Shown here: piece after piece, positions 1-9,171 of the stretch
Layout of the letters: each line of letters begins with the position of its first letter
Numbering within the stretch: position 1 is the stretch's first letter
Source of the DNA: WVYX01 sp039592335
Lineage (GTDB): Bacteria; Gemmatimonadota; Gemmatimonadetes; Gemmatimonadales; GWC2-71-9
NCBI GenBank assembly: GCA_039592335.1
Contig: JBDHBX010000004.1
Location: 79,015-143,014, forward strand
Length of the DNA stretch: 64,000 nucleotides
Direction of reading: 5' to 3'
Position numbers and translations under genes: made by a program
The notes under the pieces: model-generated
The model's database searches: none
What the model was told of the DNA's origin: nothing
Seen by the model: only the letters and a program-made list of their open reading frames with translations

Positions 1-2811
1 TCGTACGAGGGCGGGCTGCCCACGGCGCTCCCCATGCGGGTGTCGGGGGCGGGGGCACTGTCGCCGGACGGCCGACAGGTGGTCTACTCACCGCTGTTCC
101 GCGACTTCCGCGCCTGGAAGCGCTACCAGGGTGGCTGGGCCCAGGACCTGTGGATCTTCGACCTGGCGAGCAACGACGCGGAGCAAATCACCGACCACGT
201 GCGGGCCGATCGTGATCCGATGTGGGTGGGCGACAAGATCTACTTCACGTCCGACCGGGACGGGACGCTCAATCTCTACTCGTACGATCCGGCGACGCGC
301 CAGACCAGCCAGCTCACCCAGAGCAGCACCTGGGACGTGCGCTGGCCCAGCGACGACGGCATGGGCCGCATCGTGTACGAGCTGGATGGCGAGCTGAACA
401 TCTACGACATCACCGGTGCGACGTCCACCAAGATCTCCATCACGGTGCCCGACGACGGCGTGGCCATGCGGCCCAGCCGGGTGAGCGCCGCCCGCAACAT
501 CGAGGGGTGGGCGCTGAGCCCCAAGGGCGAGCGCGCCCTGTTCGTTGCGCGCGGCGACGTGTTCACCGCGCCGATCGAGAAGGGCCCGACCCGCAACCTC
601 ACTAACTCCTCCAACGCGCACGACAAGCACGCGCGCTGGTCGCCGGATGGCTCCAAGATCGCGTTCATCAGCGACATGAGCGGCGAGGAGGAGCTCTACT
701 GGATCAATCAGGACGGCTCCGGTGCGCCGGTGCAGCTCACCACCAACGGTGCGGCCACGGGCATGCGTTACGCCCCCGAATGGTCACCCGACGGGAAGTA
801 CCTGGTGTCGAGCGACAAAGAGGGTAGGATCTGGCTCATCGAGGTTGAGTCGCAGCGCGCGACCGAGATCGCCAACCAGCCCCAGGGACAGCGGACCGAC
901 TACACCTGGTCGCCCAACGGCGGATTCCTAGCCTTCACGCTGTCCGATCCCAGCGGGTTCAACTCGATCTACGTGTACAGCGTCGCGGAGCGGCAGCTGC
1001 GGCGCGTGACCGGCGAGTACTTCAACGAGTTCAGCCCGGCCTGGGGCGCGGGCGGCGACTACCTGTACTACGTCGCCGATCGTGCGTTCGCGCCGCAGAT
1101 CGGGTCCTTCGAGTTCAACTATGCCGTGGACCGCGAGTCGGGGATCTACGCCCTGGCCCTGCGAGGCGACGTGGAGCATCCCTTCCCGCCCGAGAGCGAC
1201 GAGGTGTCGCTCGAGGAAGAGGAGGAGGAGAAGGATGACGAGGAGGCCGAGGGCTACATCGCCATCGAGTTCGATGGCCTCGCCGAGCGCGTGGTGCGGG
1301 TCCCGGTGGAGGACGACAACTACTTCGGGCTCGCGGCCATCGAGGGTCACTTGGTGTACGTGCGGGGCACGCCGTTCTACTACGGCCGCTCGCCGGACAT
1401 CGACACCGACCTCAAGATCTACTCACTGAAGGACCGCAAGGAATCCACGCTGGCCGCGGACATCAACGGGGGCGCCATCTCGCAGGATGGCAAGAAGGCG
1501 CTGATTCGCCACGGCCAGAGCTTCAAGCTGTATGACGTGAAGCCGAACGGCGGCGACGGCAAGACCGTCTCCACTGCGGGTCTCATGGTGGATCGGATCC
1601 CGGCCCAGGAGTGGGAGCAGATCTTCCACGAGGTGTGGCGCCGCTTCCGTGACTGGTTCTACGTCGAGAACATGCACGGCTACGACTGGGAAGCGCTGCG
1701 GGAGCAGTACGTGCAGCAACTCGAGCACGTGGCACACCGATCGGACCTGAATTACGTCCTTGGTGAGATGATAGCAGAGCTGACCGTTTCGCATGCGTAC
1801 ATCGCGGGTGGGGACTGGGAAGCGCCCGACCGGGCGCGGGTGGCGCTGCTGGGCGCCCGGTTCGAGCTGGACGAGAGTTCGGGCCGGTATCGTATCGCGC
1901 AGATCTATCGGGGCCAGAACGATGAGGAGCGCTACCGCGTGCCGGTCACGGAGCTCGGGGTGAACGCGAGCGTCGGCGATTACATTCTGGCGATCGACGG
2001 ACAGGACCTGATGGCGCCCGAGAACCCGTACCGGCTGTTGCGCCACAAGGCCGGTCACCCGGTGACCCTCACGGTGAACAGCCGGCCCAACACCGACGGG
2101 GTGCGCGAGGTGACCGTCAATCCGCGCACCAACGAGAATTCGCTGCGGTACTTCACGTGGGTCGCGGAGAAACGGGATTACGTGACGCAGCAGACGGACG
2201 GCCGTGTGGGATATCTGCACCTGCCGGACATGGGCTCGGACGGCATCCGCGAGTTCATCAAGTGGTACTACGGTCAGATCCGCAAGGAAGGCCTGATCGT
2301 GGACGTGCGCGGCAACGGGGGCGGGAACGTGTCGCAGATGGTCATCGATCGGCTGCGGCGCGACCTGTTGGGGTTGAGCTTCAACCGCACCTTCGAGTGG
2401 CCGAGCACCTACCCGGGCTCGGTGTTCCTCGGCCATATGGTGGCACTGATCAACGAGACCTCGGCATCGGACGGCGACATCTTTCCCTGGATGTTCCGTC
2501 AGGCGGATCTCGGGCCGTTGATCGGGCAGCGTACGTGGGGTGGCGTGATCGGCTACAGCCCGCACGGCTCCCTCATCGACGGTGGGAGCGTATTCGTGCC
2601 GCAGTACGGCGAGAACGGCGTGGACGGCTCCTGGATCATGGAGAACCACGGGGTGGAGCCGGATATTGAAGTGGCCAATACGCCCACGTCCCTGGTGCAG
2701 GGCAGGGATCTGCAGCTCGACCGCGCCATCGCGGAGATCCTGCAGACAATCGAAGCCGAGCCGGTGGGCTTCCCGCAGCGTCCCGCGCCCCCGGTGAAGA
2801 CCAAGCCGTAG
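1..2811 (+). CDS. Tricorn-like S41-family protease (5' end outside window)
   Basis: The reading frame is open from base 1, so this is the C-terminal 936 residues of a longer protein; the first ATG at 34 is internal. The order seen is WD40/TolB-type beta-propeller repeats (SPDG motifs, about residues 1-500), an acidic run near 400-415, a helical region with the Ser-His pair TVSHAY (S597/H598 of the visible part), a PDZ-like segment (about 640-710), then the S41 core. The core shows GNGGGN, the nucleophile region ETSASDGD (S823-D824) and ENHGVEPD (E881). These match the catalytic residues of archaeal tricorn protease. The family degrades peptides downstream of larger proteases, and bacterial members are often exported. 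The signal peptide, if any, lies off the window. The stop at 2811 is followed by a hairpin. Family assignment is firm; substrate unknown. Confidence 0.9.
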   Translation, partial: SYEGGLPTALPMRVSGAGALSPDGRQVVYSPLFRDFRAWKRYQGGWAQDLWIFDLASNDAEQITDHVRADRDPMWVGDKIYFTSDRDGTLNLYSYDPATRQTSQLTQSSTWDVRWPSDDGMGRIVYELDGELNIYDITGATSTKISITVPDDGVAMRPSRVSAARNIEGWALSPKGERALFVARGDVFTAPIEKGPTRNLTNSSNAHDKHARWSPDGSKIAFISDMSGEEELYWINQDGSGAPVQLTTNGAATGMRYAPEWSPDGKYLVSSDKEGRIWLIEVESQRATEIANQPQGQRTDYTWSPNGGFLAFTLSDPSGFNSIYVYSVAERQLRRVTGEYFNEFSPAWGAGGDYLYYVADRAFAPQIGSFEFNYAVDRESGIYALALRGDVEHPFPPESDEVSLEEEEEEKDDEEAEGYIAIEFDGLAERVVRVPVEDDNYFGLAAIEGHLVYVRGTPFYYGRSPDIDTDLKIYSLKDRKESTLAADINGGAISQDGKKALIRHGQSFKLYDVKPNGGDGKTVSTAGLMVDRIPAQEWEQIFHEVWRRFRDWFYVENMHGYDWEALREQYVQQLEHVAHRSDLNYVLGEMIAELTVSHAYIAGGDWEAPDRARVALLGARFELDESSGRYRIAQIYRGQNDEERYRVPVTELGVNASVGDYILAIDGQDLMAPENPYRLLRHKAGHPVTLTVNSRPNTDGVREVTVNPRTNENSLRYFTWVAEKRDYVTQQTDGRVGYLHLPDMGSDGIREFIKWYYGQIRKEGLIVDVRGNGGGNVSQMVIDRLRRDLLGLSFNRTFEWPSTYPGSVFLGHMVALINETSASDGDIFPWMFRQADLGPLIGQRTWGGVIGYSPHGSLIDGGSVFVPQYGENGVDGSWIMENHGVEPDIEVANTPTSLVQGRDLQLDRAIAEILQTIEAEPVGFPQRPAPPVKTKP

Positions 2812-2834
2812 GCCGTCGCGCTGCGCGCACACAA

Positions 2835-2871
2835 AGGGCGGATGGTCTCGTAGCAACGGGCCATCCGCCCT
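2835..2871 (+). terminator. Hairpin after the tricorn-like protease
   Basis: An 11-bp perfect stem (2835-2845 with 2861-2871) with a 15-nt loop follows the stop at 2811 and ends about 18 nt before the next start. Downstream there is only a short T run (2878-2880), so it is a plausible but weak intrinsic terminator. Confidence 0.45.
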
Positions 2872-2873
2872 GG

Positions 2874-2879
2874 TAGCTT
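2874..2879 (+). promoter_or_regulatory. Possible -10 element of a near-leaderless kinase transcript
   Basis: TAGCTT lies 9 nt before the ATG at 2889, with no purine-rich ribosome site between. Transcription from it would begin at or just before the start codon. No good -35 is visible, so this rests on spacing and on the same arrangement at 42602 and 49541. Confidence 0.3.
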
Positions 2880-2888
2880 TAGGCCTCC

Positions 2889-4688
2889 ATGCCACTCTTC
2901 CTGCTCCAGGGATTGGACCTGACCGTCCCCGCCAGCGCGACGTCCGAGCTGGCGGCGGCGTTTCTGCAGACGGCGATCACGCTGGGCCTGGTGCTGGTTT
3001 GCGCCTTTCTGTATCAGCGGTATCGCAAGCCGTACTTCGGCTGGCTGGCCTTGGCGTGGGCGCTGTACGCGGTGCGCCTCGGTGCGATCCTCTGCTTCGT
3101 GCTCATGTCCGCGCCGGTGTGGCTCTACTGGCACCAGGTGATCACGGGATGGACGGCGCTGGCATTGCTGTGGGCGGCCCTCGTGTTCTCGCAAGGGCTG
3201 CGCTGGCGCCATTGGTACTGGGCGCTGGTGCTGTTCCCGCCGCTGTGGTCGTACGTGGCGATCTACCGGTTGGACAACTTCCTGCTGGCCGCCGGACCCG
3301 CGGTGCTGTTTCTCAGCGCGGCGACGCTGTGGACCGGCTGGGTGTTCCTACGCTATCACCTGCTGGTCAAGTCTGCCGGGGCGGTGGTGCTGGCCGTGGC
3401 GCTCTTCCTGTGGAGCCTGCACCACCTCGACTACCCCTGGCTGCGGGCGCGCGGCGTGTGGAACCCGTGGGGGTACTACCTGGACATCGTGTTCGAGCTG
3501 GCGCTGGGCGTGGGGATCTTGCTGCTGGTGCTGGAGGACGTGCGTCGCGGCCTCGGTACGCTCTCGGCGATTTCGAGCGACCTGCAGCGGGCCGAGCGCG
3601 GCGATGAGGTGCTGGGGCGGCTGCTGGAGCGCCCGCTGACCCTGCCGGGCGTGCGGGGCAGCGCCATGTACCTGCTGCAGAACGGGGAAGGCCGGCTCGC
3701 TGCGGGGGCGGGACTCTGTGCGGCATGGCCCAGGGAGAAGCCGGCGGGTGCCGCCGCGCTGGCCGTGTCGCAGACCGTGGCCACGCAACGCCCGGAGTTC
3801 GTGCGGGATGATACCCCCAGGCGAGCGCGACGGGACGGGTGGTACGCGTACGCAGCGGCACTTCCCATCTTCAAGGAAGCCAGCGTCGCGGGGGCATTCC
3901 TCATCGTGGGCGACGCACGCGATCCGTTCGCCGCGCTGGACGACCGCTTTCTCGTGGCGCTGGGTCAGCAGATGGGAGCGGCCCTGGAGAGCGCGGATCT
4001 CTACCAGCGTCTGGCGGAGCGCAGTCGCGAGTTGGAGCGGCTCGCCGCCCGCATGGTGCAACAGCACGAGGAGGAGCGCCACCGTCTCTCCCGCGAGCTG
4101 CACGACGAGACCGGGCAGGTGTTCTCGGCGGTGCGCCTCAAGCTCGGCGTGATGCAGGAGTCGGCAGGCGAGGAAGATGCCAGGCGGCTCGACGACGCTC
4201 TGGCCCTCATGGATAAGGGAATCCGCAGCATTCGCAATGTCACCAACGATCTGCGGCCGTCGCTGCTCGACGATCTCGGTCTGCTGCCGGCGCTGCGGGC
4301 GCTGGTGCACGACTTCGGCGAGCAGAGTGGCCTGTACACGCGCGTGTCCGCGCCGGAGGAACTGCCGGATCTGAGCAACGAGGCCGAGGTGGCGCTGTTC
4401 CGCGCGCTGCAGGAAGGTCTCTCCAACGCGGCGCGGCACGCCGAGGCACAGTCGGTCACGGTACGCCTGAGCCTCGACGCGGGCCGCCTGGTGTTGAGCG
4501 TGCAGGACGACGGCCGGGGGCCGCCGCGCGAGGGACCGCAGGAGCTGGAGCGGCGGGGGCACATGGGTCTGGCCGGCATGCGAGAGCGCATCAACGCGCT
4601 GGGTGGGTCCGTGGCGCTGCGTGGCGCATCGGGCGAGGGCGTGGAGCTCGAGGTGCGCATCCCACTCGGCGGGGAAGGGACCGGATGA
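2889..4688 (+). CDS. Membrane sensor histidine kinase, NarX/DegS type (HisKA_3)
   Basis: A 599-residue sensor kinase. About seven hydrophobic segments fill residues 15-225, a GAF-like domain follows (about 235-370), then a coiled linker, the dimerisation/phosphoacceptor helix with ELHDETGQ (phosphorylatable H405) and a C-terminal HATPase_c domain with N-box (LSNAARHAEA) and G-boxes (DDGRGPP, GLAGMRERI). This is the HPK7 layout that phosphorylates LuxR-type regulators. The stop overlaps the start of the response regulator by 4 nt (ATGA), so they are translationally coupled cognate partners. The signal sensed is not evident. The start is the ATG at 2889, which lacks a Shine-Dalgarno sequence and may be leaderless. 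Confidence 0.92.
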   Translation: MPLFLLQGLDLTVPASATSELAAAFLQTAITLGLVLVCAFLYQRYRKPYFGWLALAWALYAVRLGAILCFVLMSAPVWLYWHQVITGWTALALLWAALVFSQGLRWRHWYWALVLFPPLWSYVAIYRLDNFLLAAGPAVLFLSAATLWTGWVFLRYHLLVKSAGAVVLAVALFLWSLHHLDYPWLRARGVWNPWGYYLDIVFELALGVGILLLVLEDVRRGLGTLSAISSDLQRAERGDEVLGRLLERPLTLPGVRGSAMYLLQNGEGRLAAGAGLCAAWPREKPAGAAALAVSQTVATQRPEFVRDDTPRRARRDGWYAYAAALPIFKEASVAGAFLIVGDARDPFAALDDRFLVALGQQMGAALESADLYQRLAERSRELERLAARMVQQHEEERHRLSRELHDETGQVFSAVRLKLGVMQESAGEEDARRLDDALALMDKGIRSIRNVTNDLRPSLLDDLGLLPALRALVHDFGEQSGLYTRVSAPEELPDLSNEAEVALFRALQEGLSNAARHAEAQSVTVRLSLDAGRLVLSVQDDGRGPPREGPQELERRGHMGLAGMRERINALGGSVALRGASGEGVELEVRIPLGGEGTG

Positions 4689-5344
4689 GTGCGGAGCTGA
4701 TCCGCGTGCTCGTGGTGGATGACCACGCGGTGGTGCGTGAGGGCATCCGCAGCGTGCTGGAGGGCACCCCCGGATTCGAGGTCGTGGGTGAGGCAGGGGA
4801 CGGCGCCGAGGCCATGGTCCTGGCTGAGCAGCACGAGCCCGACGTGGTGCTGCTGGACGTGACCATGCCGGGGCAGTCTGGCCTCCAGGTCGCCGGGCGG
4901 CTGCGACAGCGCCTTCCGTCCACCCGGGTGCTCATCCTCAGCATGCACGACCGCACCGAGTACGTGCTGGAGGCGGTCCGTGCGGGCGCCAGCGGCTACC
5001 TGCTCAAGGATGCAGGACCGGCAGAGGTGCGAAAGGCGGTGCGCACGGTGCAGCAGGGTGACGCCTACTTCGCGCCGGCCGTGGTCCAGAAGCTGAGCGC
5101 GGCGCTGCGGGGGGAGCTGGAGGAGGAGCAGCGGCGGGGCAACCTGGGATTGCTGACGCCGCGGGAGCGCGAAGTGCTGACCCTCGTCGCCGACGGACGC
5201 ACCAACAAGGAGATCGCTGGCGAGCTGGGCATCAGCCCCCGTACCGTGGAGACCCACCGCGAGAGCCTGATGCGCAAGCTCCGCATCCACACTGTGGCCG
5301 GACTCACCCGGTTCGCCATCGAGGCGGGGCTGATCAGCGATTAG
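4685..5344 (+). CDS. LuxR/NarL-family response regulator
   Basis: A 219-residue regulator with an N-terminal receiver domain (acidic pair D12/D13, phosphoacceptor D58 in LLDVTMPG, conserved K near 107 in LLKDAG) and a C-terminal GerE/LuxR helix-turn-helix (LTPREREVLTLVADG, ISPRTVETHRESLMRK). It should be phosphorylated by the overlapping upstream histidine kinase and bind DNA as a dimer. Palindromic sequence starts 32 nt after its stop, ahead of the TonB receptor gene; this could be its own target, though nothing here proves that. Confidence 0.93.
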   Translation: MSAELIRVLVVDDHAVVREGIRSVLEGTPGFEVVGEAGDGAEAMVLAEQHEPDVVLLDVTMPGQSGLQVAGRLRQRLPSTRVLILSMHDRTEYVLEAVRAGASGYLLKDAGPAEVRKAVRTVQQGDAYFAPAVVQKLSAALRGELEEEQRRGNLGLLTPREREVLTLVADGRTNKEIAGELGISPRTVETHRESLMRKLRIHTVAGLTRFAIEAGLISD

Positions 5345-5375
5345 GCACGCCTAAACGCCCGCGAGACTGCAAGAA

Positions 5376-5409
5376 GGAGTACTCCGTAGTTCCCCGGAGG
5401 GCCTCTCCG
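5376..5409. promoter_or_regulatory. Palindromic cluster, candidate operator
   Basis: A perfect 10-bp palindrome (GGAGTACTCC, 5376-5385) is followed by an inverted repeat CGGAG-N5-CTCCG (5395-5409). The heptamer CTCCGTA occurs twice, at 5382-5388 and 5405-5411, 23 bp apart, which is about two helical turns. The cluster lies between the response-regulator gene and the TonB receptor gene. NarL/LuxR-type regulators bind short inverted or direct repeats, so an operator is plausible. No binding site of this exact form is recognised. Confidence 0.35.
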
Positions 5410-5474
5410 TAAAAGTCCGAATTACCTCACCTTGGGCCATCGCCCATAATTCTGCTCGGAGATTAGTACCCGGT

Positions 5475-5514
5475 CCGGAGCGGTGGCGCCCCCCTCCCCT
5501 AGCTGCCGCTCCGG
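5475..5514 (+). other. Hairpin in the leader of the TonB receptor gene
   Basis: A perfect 9-bp GC-rich stem (5475-5483 with 5506-5514) has a 22-nt loop rich in C and lies 43 nt before the receptor start. There is no T tract, so it is more likely a leader structure than a terminator. It does not resemble a cobalamin riboswitch as far as I can see. Confidence 0.3.
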
Positions 5515-5557
5515 TCGGTCATTCTGGCCCAACCACTGCACCGCCGGAGGTGGTGTG

Positions 5558-7741
5558 ATGCTTATCCGACGTTCGCTCTTCGCAGGTTTCGCTTTCCTCA
5601 CCCTCATCGCCACGCCGTCGTTCGCGCAGCAATCCCAGGCACCCGGCCAGCAGCCGGATACCGCGGCGCGCAACCGGGAGAACCCCGTTCGCCTCACGCC
5701 GGTGGCGGTCACCGCCACCCGCAGCGAGAAGGACGTGTTCCTCACGCCCTCGGCCGTCGGGATCATGGACGCCACCGATCTCTTGGAGCTGAAGCCCAAC
5801 ACGGCCGCCGATCTGTTTAGCCGGATGCCCGGGCTGGACGTTTCGGGGGTCGGTGCCAACCAGGTGCGGCCCAGTATACGCGGGCAGCGGGGCCAGCGGG
5901 TCCTGCTGATCCAGGACGGCCTGCGGCTCAACAACGCCCGGCGCCAGCAGGACTTCGGCGAGATCCCGGCCCTGGTGGACGTGGGCAAGATCGAGACGAT
6001 CGAGGTCGTGCGGGGGCCGTCCTCGGTGCTGTACGGGACCGACGCCATCGGTGGCGTGGTCAACCTGCGCACCCGCAAGCCGCGGTACGACGGGATCCAC
6101 GGCTCGTTCGGCTTCCGCTACAGCGAATACGATACCCAGTCCAAGGGCGTGGCCACGGTCAACGGCCGGCTCGGCGACTTCTCGTTCCAGCTGATCGGGA
6201 GTGCGCGTCAGGCATCGGATTACTTCTCGCCGTCGGGAACCTACGGGGAGATCACGCTCGACAGCACCACCACCGTGCTCAACACCGGCACCGACGACCA
6301 CAACGTCGAGGCGTATGCGGCATACGAGATCGCCGGACGCCACGAGGTGTGGGGCAAGTACGAGCGGTACCGGGCCGACACGTCTGGCTTCGGCTTGGTG
6401 GAGCCGGCGGAGTACACCGAGGAGACCACCCGCATCGACATCGTCTATCCGTTCCAGGACTTCGACAAGTTCACGGCGGGCTATCGGGGCAACCAGCTCG
6501 ACATTCCCGTCGCCGACAACCTCGAGTTCATCGGGTATTTCCAGAACAACAACCGGCAGCTGAACAACAACATCACGGGCATTCCCATGGGGCCGGGAGC
6601 CGAGCTGCAGTTCTTCACGGAGAACTACACCGACATCGAGACGTTCGGCGGCCGGTTGGAGGCCAAGAAGCTAGCCTGGGGTAGCGTCATGTGGACCTAC
6701 GGCGTCGACTACTTCCGGGACAACTCCAAGAATGCCGACACCAGCGCGACGATCATACTGGGCTTCGGTCCCCCCATCGTCGACGTGGACAGCGTCGCCA
6801 ACCTGCAGAACGCGACCTACGCGAGCGTGGGGGTGTTTGCGCAGGCCGATTGGCAGCTCACCGACCGGGCGTCGCTCATCCTGGGCGCGCGCTGGCAGGA
6901 CGTGAACTCCAAGACGAAGCCGACGTCGGGGTACGCCGACTCGCTGTTGACTAGCGAATCCGACCAGACGATCGTGGCGGCCCTCAACGCCATGTACAGC
7001 GTGCACGACAACGTCACGCTCATCGGGACGGTGGGGCGCGGCTTCCGCTCGCCCAACTTGGTGGAGCGGTTCTTCGCGGGGCCGACCCCCGAGGGCAGCG
7101 GCTTCCAGGTGCGCAACGACAGCCTGCAGCCCGAGACGAGCCTCAACTTCGACATCGGCGCCCGGTTCAGGAGCCGCACGGTGTACCTCGAGGGGTTCTT
7201 CTTCTACAACACGATTTTCGATGGCATCCGGATCGAGGCCACCGGCGACACGATCTCGGGCCTGCCGGCCTTCATGAACGTGAACGTGGACAAGCTGCGC
7301 TTCCTCGGCGTGGAGCTGGTCGGCGACGTGCTGCTTCCGGTTGGGTTCTCCGTCGGGGCGAACTACACGCACTTCGATACCAAAGACGTGAACGACCCCG
7401 AGAATCCGGTGGGAGACACCTACACGAACAAGCTGCTGGCACACCTCCGCTGGGTGCACCCGAGCAGTCGGGTGTTCGCCGAGTACGAGTTCCGCTGGAA
7501 TGGCGAGCGGAAGGAGGCCTTCACCGGCACGGCGCCTCCGGTGGGTCCCGTGTTCCCGGCGTTCATGACCCACGCGGTGCGGGCCGGCTGGACCTTCTTC
7601 CAGCAAGGGCACATCAGCCAGCGGATCGGCGTGTCACTCACGAACCTCACGAACGAGCTGTACGCCGAGTTTGCCAACGCGTCGTTCTTCCGGCCGCAGC
7701 CGCGCCGCGGCCTGCTCGTCTCCTGGGACATGACGTTCTAG
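5558..7741 (+). CDS. TonB-dependent outer-membrane receptor
   Basis: A 727-residue receptor. The start is the ATG at 5558, 7 nt after GGAGG (5546-5550); the frame is open further upstream but that part lacks a signal peptide. A signal peptide ends near FAQQS (about residue 20). The TonB-box/plug region follows (VAVTATRSEK; RMPGLDV; IRGQRGQRVL; VVRGPSSVLYGTDAIGGVVN, about 45-180), then a 22-strand barrel ending in an aromatic residue (SWDMTF), the usual C-terminal Omp signal. It resembles the CirA/haem/siderophore group, but substrate cannot be read from sequence. The next gene starts 34 nt downstream and is probably cotranscribed. Confidence 0.92.
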   Translation: MLIRRSLFAGFAFLTLIATPSFAQQSQAPGQQPDTAARNRENPVRLTPVAVTATRSEKDVFLTPSAVGIMDATDLLELKPNTAADLFSRMPGLDVSGVGANQVRPSIRGQRGQRVLLIQDGLRLNNARRQQDFGEIPALVDVGKIETIEVVRGPSSVLYGTDAIGGVVNLRTRKPRYDGIHGSFGFRYSEYDTQSKGVATVNGRLGDFSFQLIGSARQASDYFSPSGTYGEITLDSTTTVLNTGTDDHNVEAYAAYEIAGRHEVWGKYERYRADTSGFGLVEPAEYTEETTRIDIVYPFQDFDKFTAGYRGNQLDIPVADNLEFIGYFQNNNRQLNNNITGIPMGPGAELQFFTENYTDIETFGGRLEAKKLAWGSVMWTYGVDYFRDNSKNADTSATIILGFGPPIVDVDSVANLQNATYASVGVFAQADWQLTDRASLILGARWQDVNSKTKPTSGYADSLLTSESDQTIVAALNAMYSVHDNVTLIGTVGRGFRSPNLVERFFAGPTPEGSGFQVRNDSLQPETSLNFDIGARFRSRTVYLEGFFFYNTIFDGIRIEATGDTISGLPAFMNVNVDKLRFLGVELVGDVLLPVGFSVGANYTHFDTKDVNDPENPVGDTYTNKLLAHLRWVHPSSRVFAEYEFRWNGERKEAFTGTAPPVGPVFPAFMTHAVRAGWTFFQQGHISQRIGVSLTNLTNELYAEFANASFFRPQPRRGLLVSWDMTF

Positions 7742-7775
7742 CGGGAGCGAACCAACCGGAAAGGAGCAGCGCACC

Positions 7776-8501
7776 GTGCGAGAGCCCGTTCATTTCATCC
7801 CGATCGTGACCACGGTCATCGCGATTGCCTTCTCAATCGTGGTCTTCCGCCGCTATCGCGACCGGCGGGGCCCCCATCTGCTGTGGTGGTCCATCGGGCT
7901 CTTCTTCTTTGGTGTGGGAACCGGAACCGAAGCGGCGACCACGCTCTTCGGTTGGAACCCAGGCGTGTTCCGCGCCTGGTACATCGCCGGTGCGCTGCTG
8001 GGCGGGGCGCCGCTGGCGCAGGGAACGGTGTATCTGCTGTTGTCGCGCCGCACCGCCGACCGGCTGACGGTCGCCCTGCTGGCCGTGATGGCGGTGGCCG
8101 CCCTCTGCGTGCTGCTCACGCCGATCAACTATGCGCTGGTGGAGTCGCACCGGCTGTCCGGCCGCGTGATGGAGTGGCAGTGGGTGCGGGCCTTCAGCCC
8201 GTTCATCAACCTGTACGCCGCCATCTTCCTGATCGGGGGTGCGATCCTCTCGGCTATACGGTTCAGCCGCAAGAAAGGCACCTACCACCGCATGGTGGGC
8301 AACATCCTGATCGCCGTGGGGGCCCTGCTCCCCGGGATCGGTGGGACGGCCACGCGCTTCGGGCACGTCGAAGTGCTCTACGTGACCGAGTTTGCGGGCC
8401 TCATTCTGATCTGGTTGGGCTATCGATGGAACGTGCGCACGCCGGCGGCGCGAGGCGTGCAGCGCGCACCGGCGATGGTGGCCGCGTCGGAGGCGACCTG
8501 A
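7776..8501 (+). CDS. Seven-helix membrane protein of unknown function
   Basis: A 241-residue integral membrane protein with about seven hydrophobic helices, beginning HFIPIVTTVIAIAFSIVVF and with basic loops (FRRYRDRRG, RFSRKKGTYHR). The GTG start at 7776 lies 9 nt after AAGGAG (7761-7766). It follows the TonB receptor by 34 nt and so probably shares its transcript. I do not recognise the family; size and topology would suit a small sensor, chaperone or permease component for the receptor's cargo, but that is guesswork. A strong hairpin lies 41 nt after the stop. Confidence 0.8.
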   Translation: MREPVHFIPIVTTVIAIAFSIVVFRRYRDRRGPHLLWWSIGLFFFGVGTGTEAATTLFGWNPGVFRAWYIAGALLGGAPLAQGTVYLLLSRRTADRLTVALLAVMAVAALCVLLTPINYALVESHRLSGRVMEWQWVRAFSPFINLYAAIFLIGGAILSAIRFSRKKGTYHRMVGNILIAVGALLPGIGGTATRFGHVEVLYVTEFAGLILIWLGYRWNVRTPAARGVQRAPAMVAASEAT

Positions 8502-8542
8502 CGACCGACCCGATCGCCGGCGGCACCATCGCGACAAAGCAC

Positions 8543-8571
8543 GCGCGGGCGGTCGAGGTGACCGCCCGCGC
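8543..8571. terminator. Strong intrinsic-terminator-like hairpin, convergent genes
   Basis: A perfect 12-bp GC-rich stem (8543-8554 with 8560-8571) with a 5-nt loop lies between two convergent genes ending at 8501 and 8602. The T content beyond the stem is small in both directions. It likely serves as a bidirectional terminator. Confidence 0.6.
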
Positions 8572-8601
8572 TTCATATGGGGCAGAGTGGCCGGCCCCGC
8601 G

Positions 8602-9021
8602 TCAGCGCAGGAAGATGAGGTTGCTGCCGAGCAACCGGTTGGTCGCGCTCAGGACGGCCCGCACGGCGGCCCCGGCGGGGTTCCCGTCGATCACCGATGA
8701 GCCGACGACCCGCTGGGTGTGGTCGGAGAAGCGGCTGGCCAGGGACACCACCACGACCACCGTGTCAAAGGCCTTGATGGTCGTGATGCCGAGGAGCTCG
8801 AGGTGCACTCGGCTGTCGACGGCGGCCTCCAGGGCCCGCGACGTCGCCTCGGCGGCACAGCGCAGGACCCCCACCTCCGAGCTCACTCCCTCCGCGGTGC
8901 CCACGAATCGGTTGCCCTCGTCCCAGGCGAGCGTGACCTTGCTGCGGCAGCGGCCGCTCGGGAGCGTCTCGAGGTCGAGATCCTCGAACTTGACACGGGT
9001 ATTGGAGTCGCTTGGGAGCAC
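8602..9021 (-). CDS. Hypothetical protein, small alpha/beta domain
   Basis: A 139-residue protein with no signal peptide or membrane helix. The pattern is beta-rich N-terminal strands (RSKVTLAWDEG, RFVGTAEG), a helix (RCAAEATSRALEAAV), strands (HLELLGITTIKAF, VVVVVSLAS) and a final Ala-rich helix (PAGAAVRAVLSATNRLL). This order loosely recalls the regulatory domain of alpha-isopropylmalate synthase, but no catalytic domain is nearby, so I leave it unnamed. The start is a GTG with no clear ribosome site. A -10-like TATCTT lies about 36 nt upstream. Confidence 0.65.
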   Translation of the reverse strand: MLPSDSNTRVKFEDLDLETLPSGRCRSKVTLAWDEGNRFVGTAEGVSSEVGVLRCAAEATSRALEAAVDSRVHLELLGITTIKAFDTVVVVVSLASRFSDHTQRVVGSSVIDGNPAGAAVRAVLSATNRLLGSNLIFLR

Positions 9022-9056
9022 GGTCGTCGTCGGGCGCTAAGCTCAGAATTGAAACC

Positions 9057-9085
9057 AAGATAGCATTCTGGACGCGGCTGCGAAA
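9057..9085 (-). promoter_or_regulatory. Candidate promoter of the 139-residue hypothetical gene
   Basis: Read on the minus strand there is an extended -10, TGC-TATCTT (TATCTT at 9062-9057), with TTTCGC 17 bp upstream (9085-9080). It would start transcription about 30 nt before the GTG at 9021. The -35 is poor; the extended -10 is the main support. Confidence 0.35.
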
Positions 9086-9171
9086 CGCACCGGTCCCGCC
9101 CCGGCGGGCACGTCCCGCGCCGCGCCGGTGTTATGGACGGGAAGGCCCAAGGAGCCACAAGTTTGGGGGCA

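Noticed and set aside
1204..1245. Acidic run of Glu and Asp codons in the tricorn-like gene.
   Set aside because: Low-complexity acidic loops are common between propeller domains; no frameshift or repeat signal.
1423..2895. A 490-codon open frame on the minus strand opposite the tricorn-like gene.
   Set aside because: It is antisense to a conserved protein, has no recognisable domain and is explained by high GC in the third codon position.
5410..5557. A cobalamin riboswitch before the TonB receptor.
   Set aside because: No B12-box-like core was found; only a simple hairpin is visible.
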